A stretch of DNA of 64,000 bases from Oribacterium sp. C9 (GCF_002007235.1 NZ_MUHW01000005.1:62001-126000), one strand, 5' to 3'; numbered from the stretch's first letter, positions 17,994-26,492 are shown. Numbers and translations: made by a program. Notes: generated by a model not told the origin, from the sequence alone.

Positions 17994-19162
17994 GAAAAAA
18001 AATCAGCATACTACTGGCTTCATTCATCATTTTTATACTTCTTATCTGTTTCTCGGGATGTGGAGTCATTGGTCACAGGATGGATGAATATCTAATGCTC
18101 GAAAGAATGGGAAACGGCATAAATCTAGGTAATTCTTTAGAGTGTGTTGCACGGGAATATAAGCATAAATTAAGAACCGTTAATGATTATGAAACCTACT
18201 GGCATAATCCGGAAATTACCGACGAATGGTTCGTATCCGTAAAGGATTGCGGGTTCAGCACGGTACGGATTCCTGTAAGCTGGGGGGAACATCTTGATTC
18301 AGAGGGAGACATTGACCCTGAATGGATGAATCGTGTTAAAGAGGTAGTGGATATGGCTCTTTCTCATGATTTGTATGTCATAATCGATACACACCATGAG
18401 GACTGGCTGATCCCCACCTATGAAAGACAACAGGAAGTCGCACAGAAACTTAAAAAACTTTGGGAGCAGATAGCTCAGGAATTCAGGGATTACGATATAC
18501 AACTATTGTTTGAAGGAATGAATGAACCAAGACTCAGAGGATCTTCTCTAGAGTGGACCGAAGGTACTGAAGAAAGCAGAAGTGTTATTAATTATCTTAA
18601 TACTGTTTTCATTGAAACTGTTCGAGACTCCGGTGGGAAGAACAGCGAACGTTATCTCCTCATAACTGATTATGCCGGTTCTTCAGGCAGAGAGGCACTA
18701 AGCGGGCTGGAATATCCTGATTATGACAATATAATCGTTTCCATACACTGCTACCTTCCCCATAGGTTTACAAGTGATGATTCCGGAGAAGTAAAATGGG
18801 ACAGAACTTCTCCTGAGGACACCGAAGTCATACAGCGATTTAAAAATGATCTCTTAGAGCTGTTCATGAAAGAAGGTATCCCTGTTCTCATTACAGAGTA
18901 TGGCTGTTCGGAAAAGAAATCCGGTAATGGAAGATCAGAGTGGACAAAATATTTCACTGAAGAAATGAGTAAAATTCATATTCATTCCATTTGGTGGGAC
19001 AATGGTGGAAAGTACAGGCTTATAGACAGACAAACTAATGAAATAACAGATAGGGAAGTGACGGATTTGATAAATGATTCGGTTAAAACTGTTTCGACAA
19101 ATGAAGTATTTGTGAACCCGGATGGTAAAAGCATTCGACAGCAGAGAAAAAATGTTATATAG
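17990..19162 (+). CDS. GH5 glycoside hydrolase lipoprotein (endoglucanase-like)
   Basis: 390 residues. A lipoprotein signal (hydrophobic stretch ending CFSGC) would tether it to the outer face of the membrane. GH5 landmarks are complete: GNGINLGNSLE, RIPVSW, the acid/base in GMNEPR (Glu179), SIHCYLPHRF and the nucleophile in LITEYGC (Glu303). In cellulose operons such an enzyme trims or releases the nascent chain, so its job is biosynthetic rather than nutritional. Start at 17990 follows GGGAGAATCA and overlaps the synthase stop; an in-frame ATG at 17957 lies inside the synthase gene. No clean terminator follows, only an imperfect stem near the stop before a T tract at about 19180. Confidence 0.92.
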   Translation: MRKKISILLASFIIFILLICFSGCGVIGHRMDEYLMLERMGNGINLGNSLECVAREYKHKLRTVNDYETYWHNPEITDEWFVSVKDCGFSTVRIPVSWGEHLDSEGDIDPEWMNRVKEVVDMALSHDLYVIIDTHHEDWLIPTYERQQEVAQKLKKLWEQIAQEFRDYDIQLLFEGMNEPRLRGSSLEWTEGTEESRSVINYLNTVFIETVRDSGGKNSERYLLITDYAGSSGREALSGLEYPDYDNIIVSIHCYLPHRFTSDDSGEVKWDRTSPEDTEVIQRFKNDLLELFMKEGIPVLITEYGCSEKKSGNGRSEWTKYFTEEMSKIHIHSIWWDNGGKYRLIDRQTNEITDREVTDLINDSVKTVSTNEVFVNPDGKSIRQQRKNVI

Positions 19163-19268
19163 TTCTAGTTGCTGTGGTCTTTTTTTGCTTTAGTCTTAGG
19201 ATTGGACCGGGCATTTGATCACAGATAAAAGAATAAGTTCATACAAGCTTTATTTAAAGGAGATCAAG

Positions 19269-20705
19269 ATGGCAGAACATAATCGTTACACAAGCCCACT
19301 GACAGGACGTTATGCTTCAGAGGAGATGCAGTACATCTTTTCACAGGACAACAAGTTCCGTACATGGAGAAAGCTCTGGATAGCTCTTGCGGAAACAGAG
19401 CATGAGCTTGGACTCAACATCACCAAAGAGCAGATCGATGAGTTAAAGGCACATCAGGATGAAATCAACTATGAAGTAGCTGAGGCTCGTGAGAAAGAGG
19501 TTCGTCACGATGTTATGAGCCATGTCTATGCATATGGTGTACAGTGTCCTAACGCAAAGGGAATCATTCACCTTGGTGCAACTTCATGCTATGTTGGCGA
19601 TAATACAGATATCATCATCATGCGTCAGGGTCTCGAGCTTGTGAGAAAGAAGCTCATCAACTGTATCAATGAGCTCAGCAAGTTTGCTCTCAAGCATAAG
19701 GATCTTCCAACACTTGCTTATACTCATTTCCAGCCGGCACAGCCAACAACAGTCGGCAAGCGTTCTACTCTCTGGATCAACGATCTCGTTATGGATCTCC
19801 AGGATCTCGATTATGTTCTCGATTCTCTTAAATTATTAGGTTCCAAGGGAACCACAGGAACCCAGGCTTCCTTCCTTGAGCTCTTTGACGGAGACCACGC
19901 AAAGTGCCGTGAGCTTGATCAGAAGATAGCAGAGAAGATGGGCTTCAAGTCCTGCTATCCTGTATCAGGACAGACCTACAGCCGTAAGGTGGATTTCCGC
20001 GTATTAAGCATTCTCGCAGGAATCGCACAGTCAGCCCACAAGTTCACAAACGACATCCGTATGCTGCAGCACATGAAGGAGATCGAAGAGCCTTTCGAGA
20101 AGCATCAGATCGGTTCCAGTGCCATGGCTTACAAGCGTAATCCTATGCGTTCAGAGCGTATCGCATCTCTTGCGGATTATGTTATGTCAGATCTTATGAA
20201 TCCAATGCTTGTATCCAGCACACAGTGGTTCGAGAGAACCCTTGATGACTCCGCAAACAAGCGTCTTTCTGTACCTGAGGGATTCCTCGCCATCGACGGT
20301 ATCCTTGATCTCTACCTTAACGTTGTTGATGGACTTGTTGTTTATCCAAAGGTAATCAGAAAGCACCTTATGGCAGAGCTTCCATTCATGGCTACCGAGA
20401 ACATCATGATGGATGCTGTTAAGGCAGGCGGAGACCGTCAGGAGCTTCATGAGAAGATCCGTCAGCTCAGCATGGAGGCAGGAAAGACTGTAAAGGAAGA
20501 GGGTAAGGACAACAATCTCCTTGAGCTTATTGCTGCTGATCCAAGCTTCCATCTTTCACTCGAAGACCTCGAGGCAAGCATGCAGCCTGAGCGTTATGTT
20601 GGCCGCTCTCCAAAACAGACAGAGGACTACATCAACGAAGTGGTAAATCCTATTCTTGAAGAAAATAAGGCTCTTCTTGGTCTTACAGCCGAAATAAAGG
20701 TCTAA
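19269..20705 (+). CDS. purB: Adenylosuccinate lyase
   Basis: 478 residues. PurB removes fumarate from SAICAR and from adenylosuccinate in purine synthesis. The superfamily signature appears as GSSAMAYKRNPMRSE, with HLGATS and THFQPAQPTT for the catalytic histidine and serine regions. Start at 19269 follows AAAGGAGATCAAG; an in-frame upstream ATG at 19215 is rejected. purA, the partner step for AMP, lies 2 kb downstream behind the CcdA-TlpA gene and has separate control. Confidence 0.97.
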   Translation: MAEHNRYTSPLTGRYASEEMQYIFSQDNKFRTWRKLWIALAETEHELGLNITKEQIDELKAHQDEINYEVAEAREKEVRHDVMSHVYAYGVQCPNAKGIIHLGATSCYVGDNTDIIIMRQGLELVRKKLINCINELSKFALKHKDLPTLAYTHFQPAQPTTVGKRSTLWINDLVMDLQDLDYVLDSLKLLGSKGTTGTQASFLELFDGDHAKCRELDQKIAEKMGFKSCYPVSGQTYSRKVDFRVLSILAGIAQSAHKFTNDIRMLQHMKEIEEPFEKHQIGSSAMAYKRNPMRSERIASLADYVMSDLMNPMLVSSTQWFERTLDDSANKRLSVPEGFLAIDGILDLYLNVVDGLVVYPKVIRKHLMAELPFMATENIMMDAVKAGGDRQELHEKIRQLSMEAGKTVKEEGKDNNLLELIAADPSFHLSLEDLEASMQPERYVGRSPKQTEDYINEVVNPILEENKALLGLTAEIKV

Positions 20706-20724
20706 TCAAATAAAGACTTTTCCT

Positions 20725-20761
20725 AAAGAACTATCGAACCATAATTCGATAGTTCTTTTTT
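20725..20761 (+). terminator. Intrinsic terminator after purB
   Basis: A perfect 14-bp stem (20725-20738 with 20745-20758), 6-base loop, then a T tract. One of the strongest terminators in the window. Confidence 0.95.
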
Positions 20762-20969
20762 ATGATTGAGATATCAGATAGACACCATACTCTCAGGATA
20801 TGGAAACCAGAGCCTTCGATAAATCGAGAAAAATGCTTTTCCTGATCAGATTGTTACGAAAAGCAATTCATTGCAAACAATTTATAGACTAAATTAATCT
20901 CATATCTTATTATACTTTTAGATAAATATTGATTCAGTCATCTAAGAAATAGGGGAGGAATAAACAGTC
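20762..20969. other. AT-rich spacer before the CcdA-TlpA gene
   Basis: 208 bases between the purB terminator and the next gene. A TATACT at 20911-20916 could be a -10 box but has no good -35. Nothing else recognisable. Confidence 0.4.
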
Positions 20970-22412
20970 ATGAACATACCGGTCAATACAGGAATATCAT
21001 TAGTGACTGTTTTTCTTGAAGGAGTTATCAGCTTTTTCTCTCCCTGTGTTCTTCCTCTTATACCTGTATATATCGCCTACCTTTCAGGTGGTACATTAAA
21101 AAAAGAAGATGACGGAAGATTCACCTATGACAGGAAAAAGGTCATGATCAACACCTTTTTCTTTACAGTAGGCATAAGCTTTGCCTTTCTGATCCTCGGT
21201 TTCGGAATGAATGCTATCGGACGAATGTTTTCGGGTCATAGTCTGCTTTTCGCAAGGATCGGCGGTGTCATCATCATACTTCTCGGTCTTTATCAGCTTG
21301 GGTTCTTCGGAACGAACATGTTCATGAGCAGAGAGCTGAAACTTCCGTTCAACACTGACAGTCTGACAATGTCTCCTTTCACGGCATTTCTGTTTGGTTT
21401 TTTATTAAGCTTCGCATGGACTCCCTGCATAGGCCCGGTTTTATCATCTATCCTCATAATGACCGCATCTGCAGATACCATGCTTACAGGCATACTTCTT
21501 ATTTTTGTATATACCTTAGGCTATGTTATCCCATTTCTTCTGGTTGGAATCTTCACAACCACACTTCTTGAATTTTTCAGCAGACACAGATCCATAGTCC
21601 GTCATTCTGTGAAGATAGGCGGGGCACTGCTTATCATGATCGGTTGTTTGATGATCACGGGACAAATGAACAGTTTATCCTCCTACATGTCTTCAATTTC
21701 CATGGATACTGTCAGTGTTGATTCAAAACAGGATACCGATGAAAATAACGTCAAAGACAGAATTTCCAAATCAGAAGAATCAGACAAGGAATCAGAAGCT
21801 TCTTCAAATACAAACGCATCGGAAGAAAGTAATGCATCGTCCGAAGGAACCGGGAAGGATTCTGTCAAAAAAAACGAAGGAGCCGGGAACGAATCAGTCG
21901 ATCAGAGTATAGAAGAGTCCACAGAAGAAACAGAATCTTCTGATAATACTTCAAATGAAGACGTATATCCAGCATATGATTTCACGCTTGAAGACCAGTA
22001 CGGTAACATTCACTCTCTTTCTGACTATAAAGGTAAGATCGTCTTCCTGAACTTCTGGGGCACATGGTGTCCACCGTGTAAATATGAACTGCCTTATATC
22101 CAGGAACTGTATGAAGAATACAGCGGAAAAGCTGATTCAGACATAGTTTTCCTGACTATAACATTTCCCAACCTGGGACAGGAAAAGAGTGTATCAGGAA
22201 TACGGAAATTCATAGATAATCAGGGCTACACCTTCCCTGTACTTATGGACACCGGATATGACACAGAAATGGAGTACTATATTAATTCTTTCCCAACCAC
22301 ATTCCTGATCGATCCTGACGGCAACATCCTCGGCTATGTTCCGGGCGCTATGGATAAGGAAATGATGGAAGATGTTATCGACAGAGCGAGAATGGAATCA
22401 GGTTTGTCTTAA
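20970..22412 (+). CDS. CcdA/DsbD-type transmembrane protein fused to a TlpA thioredoxin domain
   Basis: 480 residues in three parts. Residues 1-240: about six membrane helices of the CcdA/DsbD-beta family with both conserved cysteine sites, FFSPCVLPLIPVY and AWTPCIGPVLSS, which carry electrons from cytoplasmic thioredoxin. Residues about 245-335: a serine/glutamate/asparagine-rich linker. Residues 335-480: an extracytoplasmic TlpA/ResA-like thioredoxin domain with WCPPC (Trp366-Cys370) and the cis-Pro segment FPTTFLIDPDG. The fusion puts reductant import and its acceptor on one chain, probably reducing extracytoplasmic disulfides. Strong GGGGAGG ribosome site. Monocistronic or leading the next small gene. 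Confidence 0.93.
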   Translation: MNIPVNTGISLVTVFLEGVISFFSPCVLPLIPVYIAYLSGGTLKKEDDGRFTYDRKKVMINTFFFTVGISFAFLILGFGMNAIGRMFSGHSLLFARIGGVIIILLGLYQLGFFGTNMFMSRELKLPFNTDSLTMSPFTAFLFGFLLSFAWTPCIGPVLSSILIMTASADTMLTGILLIFVYTLGYVIPFLLVGIFTTTLLEFFSRHRSIVRHSVKIGGALLIMIGCLMITGQMNSLSSYMSSISMDTVSVDSKQDTDENNVKDRISKSEESDKESEASSNTNASEESNASSEGTGKDSVKKNEGAGNESVDQSIEESTEETESSDNTSNEDVYPAYDFTLEDQYGNIHSLSDYKGKIVFLNFWGTWCPPCKYELPYIQELYEEYSGKADSDIVFLTITFPNLGQEKSVSGIRKFIDNQGYTFPVLMDTGYDTEMEYYINSFPTTFLIDPDGNILGYVPGAMDKEMMEDVIDRARMESGLS

Positions 22413-22508
22413 ACAAATGATCTGTTGAACTTGAAAATAAGCCGCATAACCTTTATAATTCTCAATGTCTGTGTGAAATATAATGCGCAGAATCGAGGAG
22501 GTGCAGAA

Positions 22509-22694
22509 GTGACTTTAAAACGTATTCTTGCGATCATAGCATTAATCGTTATAGCCATACTGCTTGTCCTTCTACTGTTTTTTGCATTTACAGGTGCAAA
22601 AAAGGAGTACATTCTGGCCGTTATGTTTTGCCTGATCGTGGTACCATCGGTAATATATGTATTTATCTGGTTCACGAATCTCACAAAAAAATAA
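22509..22694 (+). CDS. Small two-helix membrane protein, GTG start
   Basis: 61-residue hydrophobic protein with two membrane segments (about 4-27 and 35-55) separated by a short FTGAKKEY loop and ending in a lysine-rich tail. The GTG at 22509 is chosen because GAGGAGG sits 6 bases upstream; the longer reading from 22425 has no ribosome site and no sensible N-terminus. I do not recognise the family. It lies between the CcdA-TlpA gene and purA. The strong ribosome site and clean two-helix pattern make it a likely real gene. Confidence 0.7.
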   Translation: MTLKRILAIIALIVIAILLVLLLFFAFTGAKKEYILAVMFCLIVVPSVIYVFIWFTNLTKK

Positions 22695-22700
22695 TTTTTT

Positions 22701-22768
22701 GATGCTTCGGTCACGAATCTCTCACGGCAGCTTATAAGCTCATATGTGTCAAAAAGGTGAGGGGCATC
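22701..22768 (+). promoter_or_regulatory. Folded leader upstream of purA
   Basis: 22701-22705 pairs with 22764-22768, and 22719-22725 pairs with 22757-22763 (7 bp, one wobble), leaving a 13-base bulge on the 5' side and a 31-base inner loop that contains the 12-base palindrome AGCTTATAAGCT. No known riboswitch class is recognised. Pairing seen by eye only. Confidence 0.35.
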
Positions 22769-22770
22769 AG

Positions 22771-22790
22771 TAGTATCCTATAGGATACTA
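22771..22790. promoter_or_regulatory. 20-bp perfect palindrome just upstream of the purA ribosome site
   Basis: The ten bases TAGTATCCTA are followed directly by their exact reverse complement, ending 7 bases before the AGGAGG of purA. It could be a dimeric repressor operator or an RNA hairpin that affects translation. No T run follows, so it is not a terminator. Confidence 0.6.
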
Positions 22791-22809
22791 TCTCTTTAGG
22801 AGGATTTAT

Positions 22810-24096
22810 ATGGTTCGAGCAATCGTAGGCGCAAACTGGGGAGACGAAGGAAAGGGCAAGATAACTGATATGCTTGCCGAGTCTTCAGACATCGTAGTTC
22901 GTTTTCAGGGCGGAGCAAATGCAGGTCACACCATCATCAACAACTACGGACGTTTTTCACTTCACCTTCTTCCAAGTGGTGTATTTTACGATCACACAAC
23001 TTCTGTACTTGGCAACGGTGTAGCACTGGATATCGAAAAGTTCTGTGCTGAGCTTAAGTCTTTAGTTGACGCAGGTGTTCCTAAGCCTAAGATACTTGTT
23101 TCCAATCGTGCACAGGTCATGATGCCGTATCATGTACTTTTCGATACTCTTGAGGAGGCGAGACTTGCAGGAAAGAGCTACGGTTCTACAAAGTCAGGTA
23201 TCGCTCCATTCTTCTCAGATAAATTCGCAAAGATCGGTCTTCAGGTATGTGAGCTCTTTGACGAGGAAGTTCTGTGTGACAGACTTCATAAGGTAGTTGA
23301 GATCAAAAACGCTACACTTCGCGAGCTTTATCATGCAGCCGAGATCAATTATGATGAACTTCTTGCTGAGCTTCATAAGCAGAGAGACCTCATCGCACCA
23401 TACGTAACAGATACTTCAAAGTTCCTTAGAGAAGCTCTCAAGGCTGGAAAGACAGTTCTTCTTGAGGGTCAGCTCGGAACCATGAAGGATCCTGACCATG
23501 GTATTTACCCTATGGTTACATCAAGCTCAACACTTGCAGCTTACGGTGCTGTGGGCGCTGGTATCCCTCCATATGAGATTAAGGATATCATCGCTGTAAC
23601 AAAGGCATATTCTTCTGCTGTCGGTGCCGGAGACTTCGTTTCAGAGCTTTTCGGTGATGAGGCCGAGGAACTCAGAAGAAGAGGCGGAGATAAGGGTGAG
23701 TACGGTGCAACAACCGGTCGTCCGAGAAGAGTAGGCTGGTATGATGCTGTTGCTTCAAAGTACGGCTGTCAGCTTCAGGGTGCTACACAGGCTGTTCTTA
23801 CAGTTCTCGATGTACTCGGTTATCTCAAGGAGCTTAAGGTTTGTACAGGCTATGAGATCGACGGTGAAGTAACAAAGGATTTCCCTGTAACACCACTTCT
23901 CAACAAGGCAAAGCCTGTTTATGAGACACTTCCGGGCTGGAACTGCGATATCCGCGGTATCAAGAACTATGATGAGCTTCCTAAGGAGTGCAAGGACTAC
24001 ATCGACTTCATCGAGAAGCAGATCGAGACTCCTATCACCATGGTTTCTAACGGACCGGAGAGACATGAGATCCTCAAGCGTACACCGAAGATCTGA
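22810..24096 (+). CDS. purA: Adenylosuccinate synthetase
   Basis: 428 residues. PurA joins IMP and aspartate with GTP to make adenylosuccinate. Motifs: GDEGKGKITD (GTP/IMP site), GGANAGHTI with the catalytic histidine, and TTGRPRRVGW. TTAGGAGG lies 7 bases before the ATG, right behind the palindrome at 22771-22790, which suggests local control. The codon bias is that of a well-expressed gene. It ends with a hairpin terminator. Confidence 0.97.
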   Translation: MVRAIVGANWGDEGKGKITDMLAESSDIVVRFQGGANAGHTIINNYGRFSLHLLPSGVFYDHTTSVLGNGVALDIEKFCAELKSLVDAGVPKPKILVSNRAQVMMPYHVLFDTLEEARLAGKSYGSTKSGIAPFFSDKFAKIGLQVCELFDEEVLCDRLHKVVEIKNATLRELYHAAEINYDELLAELHKQRDLIAPYVTDTSKFLREALKAGKTVLLEGQLGTMKDPDHGIYPMVTSSSTLAAYGAVGAGIPPYEIKDIIAVTKAYSSAVGAGDFVSELFGDEAEELRRRGGDKGEYGATTGRPRRVGWYDAVASKYGCQLQGATQAVLTVLDVLGYLKELKVCTGYEIDGEVTKDFPVTPLLNKAKPVYETLPGWNCDIRGIKNYDELPKECKDYIDFIEKQIETPITMVSNGPERHEILKRTPKI

Positions 24097-24175
24097 TATA
24101 TCTATAAAATCTGATATCAGGATGATGTTTAAGCCGACACCTTTGTGTCAGGCATTCAGCTTCTGATTAAAAATC

Positions 24176-24205
24176 GGCGGGTCGGATCATTTCCGATCCG
24201 CCTTT
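24176..24205 (+). terminator. Intrinsic terminator after purA
   Basis: A 10-bp GC-rich stem (24176-24185 with 24193-24202, one wobble), then a short TTT tail. A smaller hairpin, GACAC/GTGTC, lies at about 24136-24150. Confidence 0.7.
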
Positions 24206-24261
24206 CGATGTAAATCTCATAAAACTGTCATATCCATTGAGGACAGATAACTATAAAAACT

Positions 24262-24314
24262 TTGTTAAGAATTCTACTATAACTTTTGACATATAATTAA
24301 CAAAACTGTATAAT
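24262..24314 (+). promoter_or_regulatory. Consensus rex promoter with Rex-like half-sites
   Basis: TTGACA (24286-24291), exactly 17 bases, TATAAT (24309-24314): a perfect sigma-A promoter. TTAACAA (24297-24303) sits in the spacer and TTGTTAA (24262-24268) lies just upstream. These match the two halves of the Rex operator consensus TTGTTAA-N6-TTAACAA but are 28 bases apart rather than 6. Autoregulation by Rex is inferred. Confidence 0.65.
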
Positions 24315-24392
24315 ATGTTAGGTGATGAAAGAGGAAACATGATCTCATCAAATTCAGATAAAAAAAAGATTGATAATATAGAGGATTATTTT

Positions 24393-25031
24393 ATGGCAAA
24401 AAAAGAGATTTCTCAGGCAGTCATTCAGAGACTTCCAAGATACTACCGTTATCTTGAGGACCTTATGGATCAGGGCATCGAACGTATTTCCTCAAGTGAG
24501 CTCAGTAAAAGAATGAAGCTTACCGCCTCTCAGATCAGACAGGATCTGAACAACTTCGGTGGTTTCGGACAGCAGGGCTATGGCTACAACATCAAAAATC
24601 TCCATGACGAGATCGCAAAGATTCTTAACATTGACAACGAACATGAAATGATCATCGTTGGTGCAGGTCATCTCGGACAGGCTCTTGCAAATTATACCAA
24701 CTTCCGTAAGAGAGGATTTATCGTAAAGGCCATTTTCGATAAGGATCCAAGCATCATCGGAAAGAAAGTCGGTGAGATCGAGATCCAGCCTATGGAAAAG
24801 CTTGATGAGATCATCAAGGCATCAAACATAAAGATGGCTGCGGTATGTATCCCTAAGAACGCTGCCGTTAAGGTAGTAGAGCAGCTTATCAATGACGGAA
24901 TCGTCGGCATATGGAATTTTGCTCATGTGGATCTCGAGGTTCCTGAGAACATCGTTATAGAGAACGTGCACCTTTCCGAGTCTCTTATGCGTCTTAGCTA
25001 TCGTATGGGCGAGTCCCTCAATGCCGAATAA
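24393..25031 (+). CDS. rex: Redox-sensing transcriptional repressor Rex
   Basis: 212 residues. Rex senses the NADH/NAD+ ratio and represses fermentation and respiration genes when NAD+ is high. Residues 1-80 form the winged helix (VIQRLPRYYRYL, SSELSKRMKLTASQIRQDL, FGGFGQQGYGY); the Rossmann domain has IVGAGHLGQAL; the C-terminal helix swaps between subunits. Start at 24393 has AGAGG at ideal spacing and matches family length. An in-frame ATG at 24315 touches the -10 box and cannot be used; 24339 is possible but adds an 18-residue polar extension. acpS starts 9 bases after the stop. Confidence 0.94.
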   Translation: MAKKEISQAVIQRLPRYYRYLEDLMDQGIERISSSELSKRMKLTASQIRQDLNNFGGFGQQGYGYNIKNLHDEIAKILNIDNEHEMIIVGAGHLGQALANYTNFRKRGFIVKAIFDKDPSIIGKKVGEIEIQPMEKLDEIIKASNIKMAAVCIPKNAAVKVVEQLINDGIVGIWNFAHVDLEVPENIVIENVHLSESLMRLSYRMGESLNAE

Positions 25032-25040
25032 GAGGTCGTC

Positions 25041-25400
25041 ATGATTATCGGTATAGGTACTGATCTTATAGAAATAAAGCGTATAGCTAACACCAGAAAG
25101 AATCGTACTGCAGAACGTATTTTTACCGAAGAAGAACTCCGGCAGGCATCAGATAAAGACTCGATGCTTGCCGGTGATTTTGCATGTAAGGAATGTGTGG
25201 TCAAATGCTTCGGAATCGGCTTCACTGAAGGCATACGCCCGGCTGATATCGAGATTCTCAGAAACGAAAAAGGTAAGCCTTACGTCGTTCTGCATGGTAA
25301 AGCTCTGGAAAAATACGAGGAATTAGGCGGCAAAAATATTCTTGTTTCCATAACCGATACCAAAGATCTGGTTTCAGCAATGGCAGTGATGGAAGGATAG
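25041..25400 (+). CDS. acpS: Holo-[acyl-carrier-protein] synthase
   Basis: 119 residues. AcpS transfers 4'-phosphopantetheine from CoA to acyl carrier protein. The hallmarks GIGTDLIEIKRI (metal Asp) and FACKECVVKCFG (metal Glu) are present; the usual KEAxxKAxG pattern carries cysteines at variable positions. AAGAGG lies 6 bases before the ATG. Likely co-transcribed with rex; nnrD follows after 126 bases. Confidence 0.94.
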   Translation: MIIGIGTDLIEIKRIANTRKNRTAERIFTEEELRQASDKDSMLAGDFACKECVVKCFGIGFTEGIRPADIEILRNEKGKPYVVLHGKALEKYEELGGKNILVSITDTKDLVSAMAVMEG

Positions 25401-25526
25401 AAAATCCTTTTGGTCAACTGCTTTGGACATAATGTCAGAGTATTTACTTTACACAGATAAGAAAATGATTTTTACCGCAGCAAATGCATGATTCAGTAAG
25501 GTTCCTGACTATGAAAGGATACATCC

Positions 25527-26492
25527 ATGACTATCCAGACTGATGCTTCCCCTTATATTAATTCGATCCCTTCACGACTACCAGACAGCAACAAGGGCAC
25601 CTACGGTAAGGTCCTTGTTCTTGCCGGCTGCAAAGGTATGAGCGGAGCGGCCTATCTTTCCGCCCTGGCTGCTTATCGCACAGGCGCGGGACTCGTAAAG
25701 TTTCTGACCCATGAGGAAAACAGGACTATACTTCAGACACTTCTGCCGGAGGCTGTTTACGAAGGCTACGATGAGAAGACTTCATTAAAAGATATCGCCC
25801 TGAAAAACATCTCCTGGGCGGATGTTGTAATAGCAGGTCCCGGGCTCGGTACTTCAAAGCTGAGCGAAGAAATTCTTGCAGAAACATTGACAGCCATAAA
25901 GGATTCATGGTTGGATGATGAAACCATCCGAAAGAAATCGCCGATTCTCATCCTCGATGCTGACGGACTGAATATCCTCAGTAGAATTCCTTCTATAAAA
26001 GAAGATCTTTCCGAAATATCAGAAAAGGTCCCGGTCATAGTAACCCCTCATCCGATGGAAATGAGCAGATTATCAGGAAAAACAGTTCAGGAAATACTTG
26101 ATGCACCGGATATGGCAGCCTCGGAATTTTCCGGAAATCATCATCTGATAACGATAATGAAGGGAAGCGAGACCATAATCTCAGACAGAACAGGAGAGCA
26201 GCTCTTTAAAAATACACTAAAGAGCCCAGCCCTAAGTAAGGGTGGTTCAGGTGATGTTCTGAGCGGTGCCATCGCAGGCATATATACGTTGCTCCGTGCA
26301 GATACCAAAAAACAAGATAAACTACCGGGATCAAAAAATAACAACGATCTATCCTATGATGCTTCCGTACTTTCGGTCATCATCCATGCAAAAGCCGGTC
26401 AATATGCTGCAAAACAATACGGCATAAACGGAGTTCTGGCGAGAGACACAGCCAATTCACTCGGATTTGTAATTGATCAGATGCTATCTTGA
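25527..26492 (+). CDS. nnrD: ADP-dependent NAD(P)HX dehydratase
   Basis: 321 residues of the ribokinase-like YjeF C-terminal domain family, which repairs hydrated NADH and NADPH. Recognised by GKVLVLAGCKGMSGAAYLSA, the acidic ILDADGLN segment, VTPHPMEMSRL and the ATP-site glycine loop LSKGGSGDVLSGAIAGI. It lacks the N-terminal NAD(P)HX epimerase domain found in many bacterial YjeF proteins, so an epimerase, if present, is encoded elsewhere. A long insertion of mixed polar residues lies at about 255-270. The neighbour acpS is a common partner. Confidence 0.9.
   Translation: MTIQTDASPYINSIPSRLPDSNKGTYGKVLVLAGCKGMSGAAYLSALAAYRTGAGLVKFLTHEENRTILQTLLPEAVYEGYDEKTSLKDIALKNISWADVVIAGPGLGTSKLSEEILAETLTAIKDSWLDDETIRKKSPILILDADGLNILSRIPSIKEDLSEISEKVPVIVTPHPMEMSRLSGKTVQEILDAPDMAASEFSGNHHLITIMKGSETIISDRTGEQLFKNTLKSPALSKGGSGDVLSGAIAGIYTLLRADTKKQDKLPGSKNNNDLSYDASVLSVIIHAKAGQYAAKQYGINGVLARDTANSLGFVIDQMLS

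Noticed and set aside
19137-19187. Possible terminator overlapping the end of the GH5 gene
   Set aside because: The stem is only about 6 bp with a very long loop before the T tract; too weak to call.
24315-24392. Upstream ATG extension of rex
   Set aside because: The ATG at 24315 directly follows the -10 box and would precede the transcription start; the start at 24393 has better spacing and family length.
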